A stretch of 64,000 bases of DNA, taken from assembly GCF_008831285.2 (NCBI RefSeq), contig NC_045147.1, positions 23,708,981 through 23,772,980 of the forward strand. Direction: 5' to 3'. A model generated the notes under the pieces. It made no database searches, was not told the origin of the DNA, and worked only from the letters and a program-made list of their open reading frames with translations. How positions within the stretch are numbered: the stretch's first letter is position 1; every line of letters begins with the position of its first letter. The translations under genes and the position numbers were made by a program. This stretch comes from Nymphaea colorata. Lineage: Eukaryota; Streptophyta; Magnoliopsida; Nymphaeales; Nymphaeaceae. Shown piece by piece: positions 23,336 through 36,300 of the stretch.

Positions 23336-26300
23336 CTATAAAGCTAAGCCAGTGGCGAACGGAAACCCACTTTGGGGCAACCAATCGGTACCCTGGATGA
23401 AGTTCTGAACAGTAAACTGACTGGCCTCCGTAGCATTGACGATCACTCTGTACCCAGGCCAGGTCACCCTATTCCCGGTGCCGGCGCCGGGGCCCCGATT
23501 CATATACTCCCCGTAATACAAAGTGTCGAGTCCAAAGGTTCCATTCCACTCAAGCCAACCGGCCGGTGCTATCAAATCTTCAAGGTACGACTCCATGAAA
23601 ACGGTCCGGGAGTATTCCTTCCACGGACGGCCAAGATACGTCGAGAAATTGGACTTGACCGGGATGAGGTCGGAGGCAGCCGCTACCTTGCAATTCTGGA
23701 CGGAGATTCCAGTGTTCTGGTTCGGGTCCGTTCTGCCCTGTGCCGTGAATATGTTTTGTTGATTGGGATTAGGTCTCCGAGCGTAGAGTTTGCAGTTTTG
23801 AAAGACGGCAGCTGCATTGCCAAAGATGAAGTCCACCGTGCCATAGACGTCGCATTCCCGGTAGAACTGCCTGAGCGAATGCACGTAAAGAGTGTCCTGG
23901 TAGGCCGCAAAGCTGCACCGGTAGAGCGCGGATCGATCGGACCCACTTCGGAAGGCGACCGCTTGGTGCTTGCTCGGACCGGCCGAGTTCTCGAAGGTCA
24001 TGTCCCTTGCCATAAACCCATCGGCGGACACACCTGCATTTCGGAAAATTAACTAGGATGAAAAAAAAAGTAACTGTACTTAACAGGAATATTTTAGATC
24101 ATTTCTGTGGTTGGGAAATTTTAAGTAGCTTTGGCTTATGAACAATATAATAGTCATTTTCATTTTTTAAATATAAAAACTTAGCAACATGACAGAATTT
24201 GCCAAAAAACAGCACACAGTGTTGTCGCGGTAAAGAACAAAAGCTAAGTTCCACACAGGTGGGCCAGGCGGTGTGAAAATATTCTTTCTAGTGTGTTAGC
24301 TGAGGAGTCGGAGCATGATAGTGCGCACCCGTGATACGTATTACAAGGACGGGATGGGAATGGGATATGACAAAAGGAAATGATATAAAACCTTGAAAGA
24401 ACAAAGGTCAGAGACGAAAAGTCAAAGATAAAAATGTAGTTTTAATATGAAAATCCAAGGGACCGACATGAAAAATTCAAAGATAAAGTGCCACTAGATA
24501 AAATACGCCAAAAGACTTTATCCCCAATAATTAATTTCCAACTTATTCAAATTAGATGTGAAATGAAAGCCCCAACTATAAAGGTCTCGATCTCTTGGTA
24601 CGTTTCACATTTTTACCTTGATAAAAGAATGCTGCTCAAAATGCTGGCAGCTGACTTAAATTAAGGCGATACAAATATAACAAGGAGAAATCACCTCGTT
24701 TAGTGAACAGATTGAAATGACCTACGTCTTTTGCCTTCATTTCTAAAGCTAAACTTCCTCATGATTTCTAAAGCTAAACTTCCTCTATTATATTAGTTTC
24801 CTTTCCGTCACGTAGTTCCTTTTAGGAACTCGCTGGTGCGGGTCCTTTCTCACCCAGGACGATCCACCACAGACGGTGGTGTGAGTTGAGCAACAAAATC
24901 GTAGTCAACCCTGTTGACTCTCATTCTGTAGAATGAAAGAGCCGTGTCCATGGGGAGACGGAGAGAGGGGGTCGAGTGTTCTGACGGGATCACATGCAAA
25001 GTTAGTGTAGTAAATGCGCCCCACCACAGAGGGAAGGCATTTCTGCCTTCTTTTTGCGCTGCAAAATTGGGTGAGTGACAGCTAATCTGCTCCCTACACC
25101 CATCAAAATTCTTTATAGATTTCTTTCTTTCACAGGACCTCCATTCCTGCCGGCAGCAGCAGCAGCAGCAGCAGCAGAGAGATAGAGAGAGGCCATTATT
25201 GGCCCGACGCGGAAGGTCACGGACTCCCTCCCAACAATTAATTATGCATACCATATCTGGTGCCGATTCTCAGCCCTTCTTTTTATAAATGGTGTGCGGA
25301 AAAAGATTCTCATATGATGGCTCTCTCTGTCTCCTCACTATATAGTCTACAAAAGTATCCTAAGTTTTCCAAAACACTAATAAAACCTTCTCCACCCACT
25401 TCCCCTGTAAACAAATTTTTTTTCCCTTAACAACTTAGGATTGAGGATAATCAGGGCTTAGAATCACGGAATGTGATCATGCGAGGGGGTTCTGGTTCTG
25501 TTCTGCAGAACTTGTGTCTCTGATAGAACCGAGAAAATGACCGTTGGGGAGTCCTTGATGTCTGCCGTCGGGTGCAGGTCATCCCAACGGCTAGGTTGAA
25601 TAGGAAGCCGACACTGACAGCAGCAGCGCCAAGGCTAGCAGCCATTGTGGCTTGGGCTTCATTATGAAGATGCATGGAGCCCAGCCCCAGCTAAGTTGAA
25701 GAAATGGCACCATATTCCAGGGCCCATCCCAGGCTGTCAAAATTCGAGTGCTTATTGAATGAATGAATGAATAAGGCTCTTTCCAGAAGGGGGATAAGCT
25801 TAGCCATCCGCGACATCTTGCATTAATTGCCCATCCATGTTTGCGCAAACAGTTGGCAAAGAAAGAAACACATGGCATGGGAGTGGGGCAGCTGGCCTGG
25901 TGAAAGTTGTAGACTAAGTGGGTACAAGGCGGAGTCTCACATGGACATTTCACTTTAGCACGGAACCCAATGCTACATCCAGCACTCAATCCCTTGTGAT
26001 CTTTACACTAACTCCCATACACATGCTCCATGTATGTATGTAGGACCCCTAACTAAATCATCCAATTAAACATGCTCCTTTTTCCATTCAAGGTAAATTA
26101 AATTAGCGCATCTACAAAGAAAGCTAAACATGAGCAAAGGCTAACATTTGCCGCCCTTAGAACTATGAAGGGTGTCGGTGTCAACTACCCAGGAACGAGC
26201 ATGCTTGAACACAAGTACAGCCTAGTTCTGCACATTAGGACGGATCACGACCTAATTAAGCTTAAACCAGGCAACCCGACAGGCACAAACTCGAAGAGTT

Positions 26301-27536
26301 TTTTTATCCTTTTTAACTCGTTAAATTTGTTAAGAACGCCCACATCAAGGGGCCCGTTCGTAGGACAGCAAAATCAGGTTAGCGACCTGATATTACTTAA
26401 CGAAAGAGTTTTAACGTTAAAATCAGGTTCGTAAAATTGATTTAACGTCGTCAGTCGTGGTCATAACCCAAGGCCAGCCTCGGTTGAACCCAGGCGTTCG
26501 CTCGGGGCAGACACCTCCACCATTCTAACGTGAGGAAAAGGAAGAGGAAAACGGGGAGGGCGGAAATAGTCGGCTCACCAACGGTAGCGGAACGGTACGT
26601 GGTCCAGCCGTCGATGACGTTCCGGCTGGCCTTCACCACCGTCTTCCACATCCCATCTCCGACGAACATCAGGTTGGTCTTGGAGCTCGGCACGTCCACG
26701 TTCTCGAAGTAACCCCCCGCCTTGATGTAAATGATGAATCTGGTGTCGCTCTTGTTCGGCGCCGCGGCCACCGCGTCGGAGATGGTGGTGAAATTCCCGC
26801 TCCCGTCCTTCGCCACCACCAGATCCGCCTTCAACGAACTGACGTTCGCCTGCAGGAGCCTTCGGTCGCCGGCCGACACCCAGCTGGGGAACCCGTGCCT
26901 CATGCCGCCGTACTCCGGGAACGCGTCGCCGGATTCCTGGGCCCTCCTCGTCTTCCTGGGACGGATCTTCTTGGCGATGGCAAGAGAGTTGCTCACCAGC
27001 TTCGATATGTTGTAGAGTCCGTCCTCTATGCGGTCCCGCACCGTGCCACCGCAGTGGGAGAAGCCGTCGAGGCAAGTGTACTGGTTGGTCATGGCCGCAC
27101 TCAGCAGCGTCTTCACGTCGTACGTCTTGGTCGACACGGAGCTCGAGTTCAGGTCCTTCATGGTGGCGCCCAGCTCGTCCATGGTTCCGGTGAAGAGCAG
27201 CCGGCAATCCTCGAGGGCCATCAGCTCGCAGGGGTCGCTCGTCTTGCGGGCGATGGAGGAGCAGCGGGTAGCGGACTTCTGGACTCTCTTCCTGACGTGG
27301 TCCACGGTGAGGTAGATGATCTGGGGGATGGTCTTCTGTGTGAGGTCGTCCTGGAAGGAGGTGAGCGTGTCGACGCAGAGGTCCGGGTACAGAGTGTCCG
27401 AGCATGTCGATCTCGCAACCTGAAAGTGCGTTTCTTCGAGAAGCAACCTTCTTGGAGCTTCTGGAGTCCTCAAATGGGGAAAGGAAATGTACATAATGGC
27501 GAGAAGCAGGAGGAGGAGAATGGGGAGGGACGCCAT
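23336..27536 (-). CDS. Pectinesterase (PME) with PMEI pro-domain, intact
   Basis: Hydrolyses methyl esters of homogalacturonan in the cell wall. Exons 27536-26579 and 24033-23336 join in phase 1 (GTTG|GTGAGC donor, ATGCAG acceptor) to give 551 residues, usual for type-I PMEs. Order: signal peptide ([16 protein letters not shown]), PMEI domain with [10 protein letters not shown] and CELMALEDC cysteine pairs, RRLL processing motif, catalytic beta-helix. Catalytic residues are present: Gln343 (QAVAFR), Gln365 and Asp366 (YQDTLY), Asp387 (DFIFGN), Arg455 (LGRPW). The C-terminal [11 protein letters not shown] is typical. The start is the ATG next to the signal peptide; an in-frame ATG at 27560 would add eight residues. 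The intron is about 2.5 kb and contains a (CAG)8 run. The long open frames on the opposite strand are GC-driven shadows. Confidence 0.93.
25153..25177. repeat. (CAG)8 run in a PME intron
   Basis: Eight CAG units on the plus strand (CTG in the gene's sense), in the 2.5-kb intron of the PME at 23.3-27.5 kb. The rest of this intron (24034-26578) holds nothing recognisable. Confidence 0.9.
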
Positions 27537-27651
27537 TGTCGCCCTTCTCACCGTCTGCATTTTTTTATGCACGGCTGAGACGACGATGTTCTGCTCTGCC
27601 CTGCACACTACCGAGCCTGTGGCGAAGCAACTTTCTCTCCTGAGGTAGTGG

Positions 27652-27659
27652 CTAAATAC
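27652..27659 (-). promoter_or_regulatory. TATA-like box of the 23.3-27.5 kb PME
   Basis: GTATTTAG on the minus strand, about 120 bp before the chosen ATG. A weak match supported by position only. Confidence 0.25.
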
Positions 27660-27679
27660 ACGAAAGTCGGTGTTGTCCT

Positions 27680-30600
27680 TACTGGATTCGGAGATGGATC
27701 GTTTTAATAAAAAGCTGCAGAGAAAGGACCCTATAGCTCCTAGATGGACACGTTTTATTTTTCCCTCAATTCGGAACTGTAATAAGTAAAAAAGAATTTT
27801 TCCCCCTCATGTATTCGTCTTTCAATAAACTTTTAAAGTTTCTGATTCATCTTCTTGTTTTTCAGCTGAATCAGCAAATAAAAACCTCAAAACTGAAAAG
27901 TAGAACCTAAGTTTGAAGTTTTCACGAAATTCCATCTAAACGATATAGAAATAGTATTAAAGACAGTCGTATGTAACTCTTCATATTCTATTTTTGGCAT
28001 CACCTTTATGTGTCTGTTTTATGTCCAAACTAGTCCTTAAATCAAGGGGAAAAACAACTTAATGGCGTTTACGTAGACATCCTTGTCCAAATTAAGAAAA
28101 ATGAAGAATGGAACGAATCTAGAAAGACTGATCATTAAGGTGGTTGGGACAATCATAAAAGAAAACGATCTAATTAAACAGGATTACTATTTCTTGGCAA
28201 ACAGAATGGTACATTGCCTGCATAATTCACCATTACTGTCAATTACCAATAAGCAAAAACGAATACCCTTTTGTTTATGTAAATCTTTCATACTGTCCAG
28301 TACATTTTGGCCTACGAGACTAGCAAATATGAATCAGAATGTGACATTTTCCATGATGTTGAGAAGGGACCATTTCAGATTGCTTCTCGTTATGTTTTGT
28401 CATCAATAGATGTGATATATTTACCCCAATTCGTAGGTAAAAAAAGAAGGATCAGATTACCGACGTTGCTAGATGTGGTAGGAAAGTTAGCAGGAAACTG
28501 GCTGTTTTTAACTGGCTTCTTTCGTGGTTGCCTTCCCATCTCAGAGGCATTTCTTCATTTTCGCGGTTACTTTTCCAGACATTCGCTTCCGCTTCACGTC
28601 TTGCTTTCTTGACGTAGCTTTTTTTTTTTGAATTTATTGGGCGTTGTTGCTGGTAATAAATTAAATACCTTTTATAAATCTAACTGCAATAAAGGGCTGC
28701 TTTCCCGTTCTTGGGTGGGGGGAGAGCGTTGGCATTGTACACTCCTTGTTGACTGGTGGGTGCCGGAAAAGCGGTGCTCGATGGTTTCACCCACTCGCTC
28801 ATTAAATTTCCATATTTAAATCACAAAATGTTTTTTTTTTTTATATTTCTTTTTTCATTTGATATAAACGTTTTTCAAAATGCGAACCAAAATACGACTT
28901 TAGGATCGATAATCCATAAACGGTAACAACTAATTTTGTGTTTCTGAAGGGAACCTATTTAAAAATTCCTTCTCAATTATTCTCCGTTAGCTACGGTGGT
29001 TTTGGCTTCTTTTCTTATCCGAGAATGGAGGATTGCAATTGCTTAATTATTGATAACATCTTCATTTCATGTTAGTTTAAATATAATTCTTATTTCAATC
29101 AGGTTAGAAAATGGTTGCCATGATTTTATTTCATATTGTTTAGCCTACTCTTTGAGTCTCTTAAAAAACTGGTTCAATTAAAAAATACCCATCCGAAAAA
29201 AAAAAAAAAAGTGGTTTGGTGTCCTGCAATGAAAAGCCATAAACGCGCCATGTTGTTGCAGGTGATTGTTCGTTGGATTAGTACAAAGAAACCCGTAATG
29301 TTATTGCACAAGGATCTTCTTTGTTTATACAAAGAAAGCAATTTGAAGAATACAGATCCAAAGGGTGGGGGTGCCCCCATCCAATTCTACTCAAAAGCAG
29401 AGGACTTCATGTCTCTTCTTTGGTGGCAGCAGATTGTTAACCTTCTACTCACCCGAAAGAAAGCATACCATACATGGTAATAGAGACTGCCGAGGGCGTT
29501 GAAAGAAGACGTGGTTCAATTCTCGACCCTGTAATTCTTCTGTTTGGGCTCTAATTCCTTCTAAGCTCCGGCAGTTCAAGTTCCCCAAAATTAATCAGAT
29601 CGAAACCGAAATCAGATCCAGACCCAGATATGTTTTCTCTGAAACCAAACTAGGGACCACTACGCCTAAATCCCATTTTCACATGCAAATTCGGTGGGTC
29701 TGGATCGGATTGTCGGACTTGCATGCTAAACAGCATACATACCCAGATCCAATTAGTGCCTGGGTCAACGTCTTCTCAAACAGCTTGTCTAAAGTTTTTT
29801 AACAAAAACAAACAACCAAACATCTGGAGCAAGCAAACGGGGAAGAAAAACAAAGAGAGAACTTGAAGGCGAAGCTAAAGCTAAACCTCAAGGTGGCAGT
29901 CTAGCAGATGCATTTAAATGGCACAAAAGGCTTTGTTTGTTCCGATGGCCTACACTACAGTTCCCCGTAGCTGTAAGTGGCATATATTTTTGCTCCAACA
30001 TTGGAACGATTTGGGAAAACAAGGACAGACGAACTTGTGCTGGAACAGCCCTGTGCGAGAGGAACGGGACAAAGATTCAAATCAATACTTGAGAATGCCT
30101 TCTGCAACTGCTGGATTCAGTCAATTTGTGGGGAGAATAATTTTTCGAATCTTTAGTACAACCCGCGCTGATACTCTTTTTCCCCCTTAGATGGAGGACC
30201 AGATGTGTCGGCAGGGCTGCGGAAACTACGTGGAAGTCCTCGGTTAACAGAGCGAGAGCAAGGATCCAATGGGTAGAGTACTTCTTTTCTTTCATTGGCA
30301 TGTGGATCCAAATGAATTGAACGACGGTATTATGATGCACACCTGCTGCGGGATGGCCCTCTAAAAGTTGTCGACCAAAAGAATACAAAATAAACGGCGT
30401 CGAATGAAACTCAGAACCGGTAAATGCCAGCAAAATTACCCCAAAAACGCGGGTACTTGCCGGTGCATGATCGAAAAGAAAGTTTTCCGACCAACTTTGT
30501 GCCGTCGTTTCCATTCATACGGACAGATTCTTCACGGTTTATTTATAGCTACGAGTAGCGATCAAATCATTGGAATTTCAGCAACTTCCAAGTTTTGCAC

Positions 30601-33350
30601 TTTCGATCATACGAATTTTTTAGCAGAAACATGCAAGCATTTTGTACTTTAAAGCATATGATTAACAGTAATATGGGAAGAACATATTATTTCGTAAATG
30701 CTACACTGGCAGAGCAGGTGTGGTAGTTTATTTAAATATTATCGTTCTCACATAATTCAGCTTGCTACATATTAGTGTCCTTCAAATTTAGAATCTTCTA
30801 AAAAAAATGTAAAATTGGGTCACTTTATGTAATCGCCTATTAGCGAAAAGTTTCTGGTACGCTACTGCCGTATGGTTTGTTTTGTTTAAAACAACGTGTA
30901 TAGACGATCTATAAAATGGTAATGATTTAGTCAGAAAATTGAGGATATAATATGGTAACTCCATTCTCTTTCTCCTGCAGGGTTGACTGAATTCGAGTAT
31001 AACTCATATCAACTCCAACCCAGCGGACGTTTACCTAATTACAGTTAAGAGTCGGATTCAAATCCAGATTTATATGGTACAGGACCAAACTCCCATTTGT
31101 AAAGAGGCCCATCAGATGGTGCCAAGCGTCAATGAGTGGTGGAGATCTTAGATGGCAATATTCTAATTTAATTTGATTTTTCAAACGCAAAAATAATTAA
31201 AAAGCAGACTTCTAGATCCGGCCTGCACATTCCACAAGCTTATAAGTTCCGCAAGAATGTCAAGACTGTACAATGAGACCATGCACCTGTAATCAACGCA
31301 GCTCGAGCTACATATTTTGCAGCAGAAACAAGCGTCAATGGACCAGACACAGCTAATTGTGAAGATTATACACCAGTAATTGCGGGAAGTTGAGGAATGA
31401 AAAGTTGGAAAAGATCAATGCCCAAGTGGGTGCTGAACTGTACAACGCGATTTTTGGTATGCAATCACATAAAAAACGCGCTTTGAATGCTCAAAAATTG
31501 TGGACATTAAAGATGCAGGTTAGTCGAGTCGAGCCCCAATTGCTCCTCGCAGCGTCCACCAACTCCGGTCAAAAGATGCGGAGAATTAGAACTAAAATAT
31601 GAGCTCCAGATCCTTGTCTTATGGGGAGTCGAAGGGATTTTACATCTTAGTTTGGAGACCTTGTTTTGTGCTACGCGAATTCAACCACTCGGTTTCTCGT
31701 TCATGCTCCATTAAAGAAAACCCGACATCTCACGTGCTTTGTTTCCACCGTTCCCTTGCATTTAAAGTGAATGAAATAGAAGTTTTTGAAGTGGAAGTCT
31801 GCGTTGGCTGCCCGTCGAATTCGGAGAGCCCCATCCGGCATCATCGGATCTTGAACGCTGGGCAGAGAAACGTGAAATGGTGGTTGCCGCACTTACTTTG
31901 GTTGCTTATGTTGAGTGGTTTTTCCTGTACCGTCTTTGTAATTACATGCTCCCAAAAGCGAGCCCTCCCTCTATTACTTCAATATCTTCTGTAGCCTGTC
32001 TAAACCGGATAGCTTCGTATCTCAAAAGTTTTGTCGTGACGATAAGTGCCACGGAAGGTAAAATTGAAGGAAAATGTCTGATCATTTTCAGGATATATTT
32101 TTGAGATAAGGCAGTGCCATAACAGTATAGATCCAGACACTTCATCCACCTCGTCAGACAAGCAGTAAATATCGAACTCTTGGCCCACAACCCTCTATCT
32201 AGCTAGGAAGAGTCCAATAGGCTCTCGGTTCCCTTGTAAAGGATTTGGTTCGCCAGAATGTAGGCGTGTTCAAGTTAGATAAATGAAACACGAGTTCTAA
32301 TTAAATTTTCAAAGAATGGAACATTACCCCAACATGAAAATTTTGATGAAAGCAATAATATTGTCATTGTCGTAGCCCGTAGGTGTGTTTTCTGAATGTT
32401 CCGCCACCAGCTTCAATGCTATGCTTCATCAATTAGACACATAAGGAAATTAAGCAAAAGGAAATTAAGCAACGTGTACATGGGGAATTGGTATGGTTAA
32501 TGAAGAGGTAAAACCTTAAAAATATGTGCAATGGACTATGTTTGTTGATCCATACTGGACACTCATATGCACTACTGCGGATATAATTTTCTTATTGTTT
32601 CGAACAATGGAAATCTTTGTCTTCTTTCTTATTGTTTCTATCCCCCTCTTGAAAATATGAGAAGAGAGCTTTGTGTGGTTCTTAACATGTCTATGATCCA
32701 ATCCGTCCTTCACCATCATCAGCCTTGGCCGGCCTAAGTTCAAATTTTGAGTTCCCACGACTTAAACAAGAAAACTTGACAGGAAAAAACTTGCCAATGG
32801 CTGAAGATTTTAGTGTATATGGATGACCTGCTTCAAGTGCACATCAGTCCCTGCCCACCTCCTCCTTAGGCAAGAAGAAGAAAATCAACCTATTAAGAAC
32901 ATGGCTGGCGGTGGATGAAGGTAATTTTTCACACTTGATGTACAACATCACACATGCTTGTTTTGCATATCTTTTAAACTAGAATGAGAGATGTGGTCGA
33001 GATATATTTCGCATCATTAGGGTGGTGAAATGGAGCGACACCATAGCTACATGCAGGACAGGGTGGTCAAATATGAAATAGCCACAATACAGTTACTCTG
33101 CAATAATAAGGTAGTACACCATAGACGCGTGTTGCGCCCCTATGTTTGGCAGCAGAAGAGAATATAGAGAAAGGCGAAGAGGGGCTGGGTTTCATTTAAA
33201 TTCAGACATTAGTAAAACAAACAGGCGGAAACGACGATGGGGAAAGCACCACAGAAGTAGTAAAATTTCTTACGCCGGCCGGTGCAGAAAAGAGGAGGAG
33301 CAGCCAGCTGACGGTGACGAACTACTGCACTGACAACTCGAAAGAGATTA
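27680..33350. other. 5.7-kb gene-free interval inside the PME block
   Basis: AT-rich spacer between the two intact minus-strand PMEs. Open frames at 28.1-28.8, 29.1-29.5, 29.9-30.6 and 31.4-32.1 kb are short, overlap on both strands and show no family resemblance. No element ends or RNA genes are recognised. Confidence 0.5.
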
Positions 33351-33363
33351 CACGCGGCAGCGA

Positions 33364-36300
33364 TCACATGCCGGCCGAGAATGGAACGCCGGTGGCAGGG
33401 AGCCAGTTACTCCCGCCAATAAAGTTGTCGACGGTGAATTGGCTGGCCGCAGAGGCGGAAAGCACCCTGTAGCCGGGCCATTTAACCCTGCTCGAGGTGC
33501 CGGCGCCGGCACCCCGGTTCAGGTACTCCCCATAGAACAGGGTGCTGAGCGCGAAGTTGCCGGACCACTCAAGCCATCCGGCAGGGTCCACCACATCATC
33601 GATCTGAGATTGCATGACCACGGTCCGAGAGTACTGCTTCCACGGCCTCCCCAGGTAGGTCTTGAAGCTCGACTTGACGGCTGCGAGGTCGGACGAGGCC
33701 GAGAGCTTGCAGTTCTGGATCGAGATGCCGGTGTTCTGGTTCGGGTCCTCCCTCCCCTGTGCGGTGTAGATGTTCTTCTGCCCTGCGTCGGGTCGACGGG
33801 CATAGAGGTTGCAGCTCTGAAAGACGACGGCTGCATTGCCGAAGATGAAGTCGACGGTGCCGTAGATGTCACACTCCCTGTAAAACTGCCGGAGGGAGTG
33901 GACGTACAGAGTATCCTGGTACCCGACAAAGCTGCAGCGGTAAAAGGCCGAGAGGTCGGAACCCACCCGGAGAGCCACGGCCTGGTGCTTGCTCGCTCCC
34001 GCCGTGTTCTGGAAAGTGATGTCCCTGGCAATGAACCCGTTCCCCACCACAGCTGCATCGTGCCATGTAGGCGTGTTAACAAAAATCCACCATAACCCAA
34101 CATTACACAATGTTCGAACCGGAAACAAGGTGAGTTCCACAGTTTCCAATGCAGCTAATCATTTTCCAGCAGAAAAAAATATTGAAATTAAGAAGTTATA
34201 ACATGCTCATTCTTCATAGGGGGACGTAATTAAAACTTTGCAAAGAACAGTGGAGAAAGGGGGAAAAAACTATGAACTGATAGTCTAATGTACATATTGG
34301 AATAAATTTATATAGAATGCTCATAGGCGTACTTTTATTAACAGAAGGAAACACGGTATGAGCTGAGAGACGAGAACCATGACAAGAACATAAAAATTTG
34401 GTAAAATTTTCATGGAACAATCCGCTTAAAGATATTCCCCTTTATCACTGGGGGGAGGTGGTTTAGTTCATTTCTGGTGCAAATCCTTGTGCATGTGAAA
34501 GGAAAATTTGGCATTGTCCTGTTTCAATGAAGTAAAAATCTAAGATGTGACATGATGTGATATCCCAACGAATAAAGATAACGGGAAAGGGACACCAAAT
34601 CTTCTGTCTCTGCCTGCTAATTGTGGATGCCACCCTTGTAATTACTACTTTTCTAAGTGAGATCCAACTAACGGTACTCTTGGACCTCCCAAGAGATAGA
34701 CATAAATTTAATTGGCATCCATCTTCGTCCCCGGTGATTTAATGGGCAGCTAATAAATCTGGACCACGCCATCTCCTTTACAATAAGAGGGAGACAAGCG
34801 CGAAACTAAAGACTTTTTTTCTTTGTTATTTTTTGAAGGGAGAAAGAGACTTCAGAACGTGCTGTTACGTACTAGAACAACAAGAATCGACGATAGACCT
34901 CGGGAAACTTATCATTTAAGAAAGTGAGGCACCATCAGAGCCAACTGGCTCCAAAAGAAATTATCAAGTAAGATCATTCGTTTCTATCTTGTGGGTAAAA
35001 TTCTGCGTTGAACACGGTGTGGACTGTGGAATAAGTTTTACACTCTGGTCCACATGAATTTCTCAAGCCAATGCACGGCGGTGCCCATATCAGGCCCGAG
35101 ATCATCTCTCCCCGACTAGTCGGCCTAAAAATAAGCCGCGCATTATGCAGATCAGACACTGCCCACAAGTTTTGACCAAAACATAGACAGGTCGATAGCG
35201 AGAAAAAGGAGTTGCAATCATCTAAAAAACCCTTTAAACTCTTCCTGCATCTAACCTTTTAGCTGGTCATTCTTATTCCTTAATTATAGGTGAAGCAAGC
35301 AAAATATTCCACCTTAGTAAGCTTAGTTTGAAAGTTTCTTCACGTGGAAGCGTCACACGTTTTACATTGAAGACTATCTTTTCTCTGAGTCTCTCTCTCA
35401 CTCCTAGCTATTCCCATCTTTCTATTTTCTAGCCCTTTTTCAAAACTAGCAGGTAAGCATGCATAGAGAATCAAAATGAAGCCAATATAAAACGGGAGAA
35501 ATGGAAGCATAAAGGTTAAAAGGTAAACAGCTAGAGCATCCTACACAAAATTATAACCGAGGCAGTACGTGCATTGGTAATAATGGCAAACTGTCAGTTC
35601 TGGCGTGGATGTATGCTGTCCTAAGATGATATCTGTGCGGGGATTGGAGGGTGCGGGGAAGCCCCGCCAAACAAGTTCAGTAGACTAGGAAAGATCCAAA
35701 CACACCTCCCAAGCAATAAATCCTTTCCTTCCCTGGACCGCATTGCATACACTTCATTTCATCATGTTATTATTCCATAATTTTTTTTCCTCTGCTTCCT
35801 GAATGAGGGAAAACCACATGGTTTGCCCTGTGACCTGAATTTTTCGTAACATAATATATAACACGTTTTTCTACATAATTAATTTTCTGGATTTGGACAC
35901 CCGTTTAAAATATCAAAGGGCAAAATGGCAGGGAAAAATGAAAACTTTTTATTGTGCTTTAGCACAATCACTAGTTAACAATTCCCCCACTACCCAATAT
36001 CGAGCTCCAACTTAGGCTATTTCCCAATGCCTCGCGCCCACAGTGTAGCCACATGGTTGCAACAGAAAGAAACCAACCCCTTCCAGAGAAAACGTAACCA
36101 TGGAATATGAAAATGATATTCCTCGATCAATGCGCTGGTCTGTTTCTGTCAGCACAGAATACACCAAAAGGACATTGCAGATGTAGCCTTATAGGTGTGC
36201 AGAAGGATGCTGCCTTGCCCGATTCAACAGTTTCGGAACTTGCATAATTGCATTCTCATCCCTTGGCACGACGAGGGTGCAATTTCCCAGTTTAAGAAGA

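Noticed and set aside
23372-24052. 226-codon open frame antisense to a PME exon
   Set aside because: Third-position GC bias of the real exon opens the opposite strand; no family resemblance.
26575-27405. 276-codon frame overlapping PME exon 1 on the same strand
   Set aside because: Out-of-frame reading of the PME exon; Arg/His/Pro-rich shadow.
30077-30514. 145-codon open frame with a TATAAATA 26 bp before its ATG
   Set aside because: The box is too close for that ATG to be in the transcript, the sequence shows no family features, and another open frame overlaps on the opposite strand.
33439-34095. 218-codon open frame antisense to a PME exon
   Set aside because: Same GC-driven shadow effect, repeated at the equivalent exon of the paralogue.
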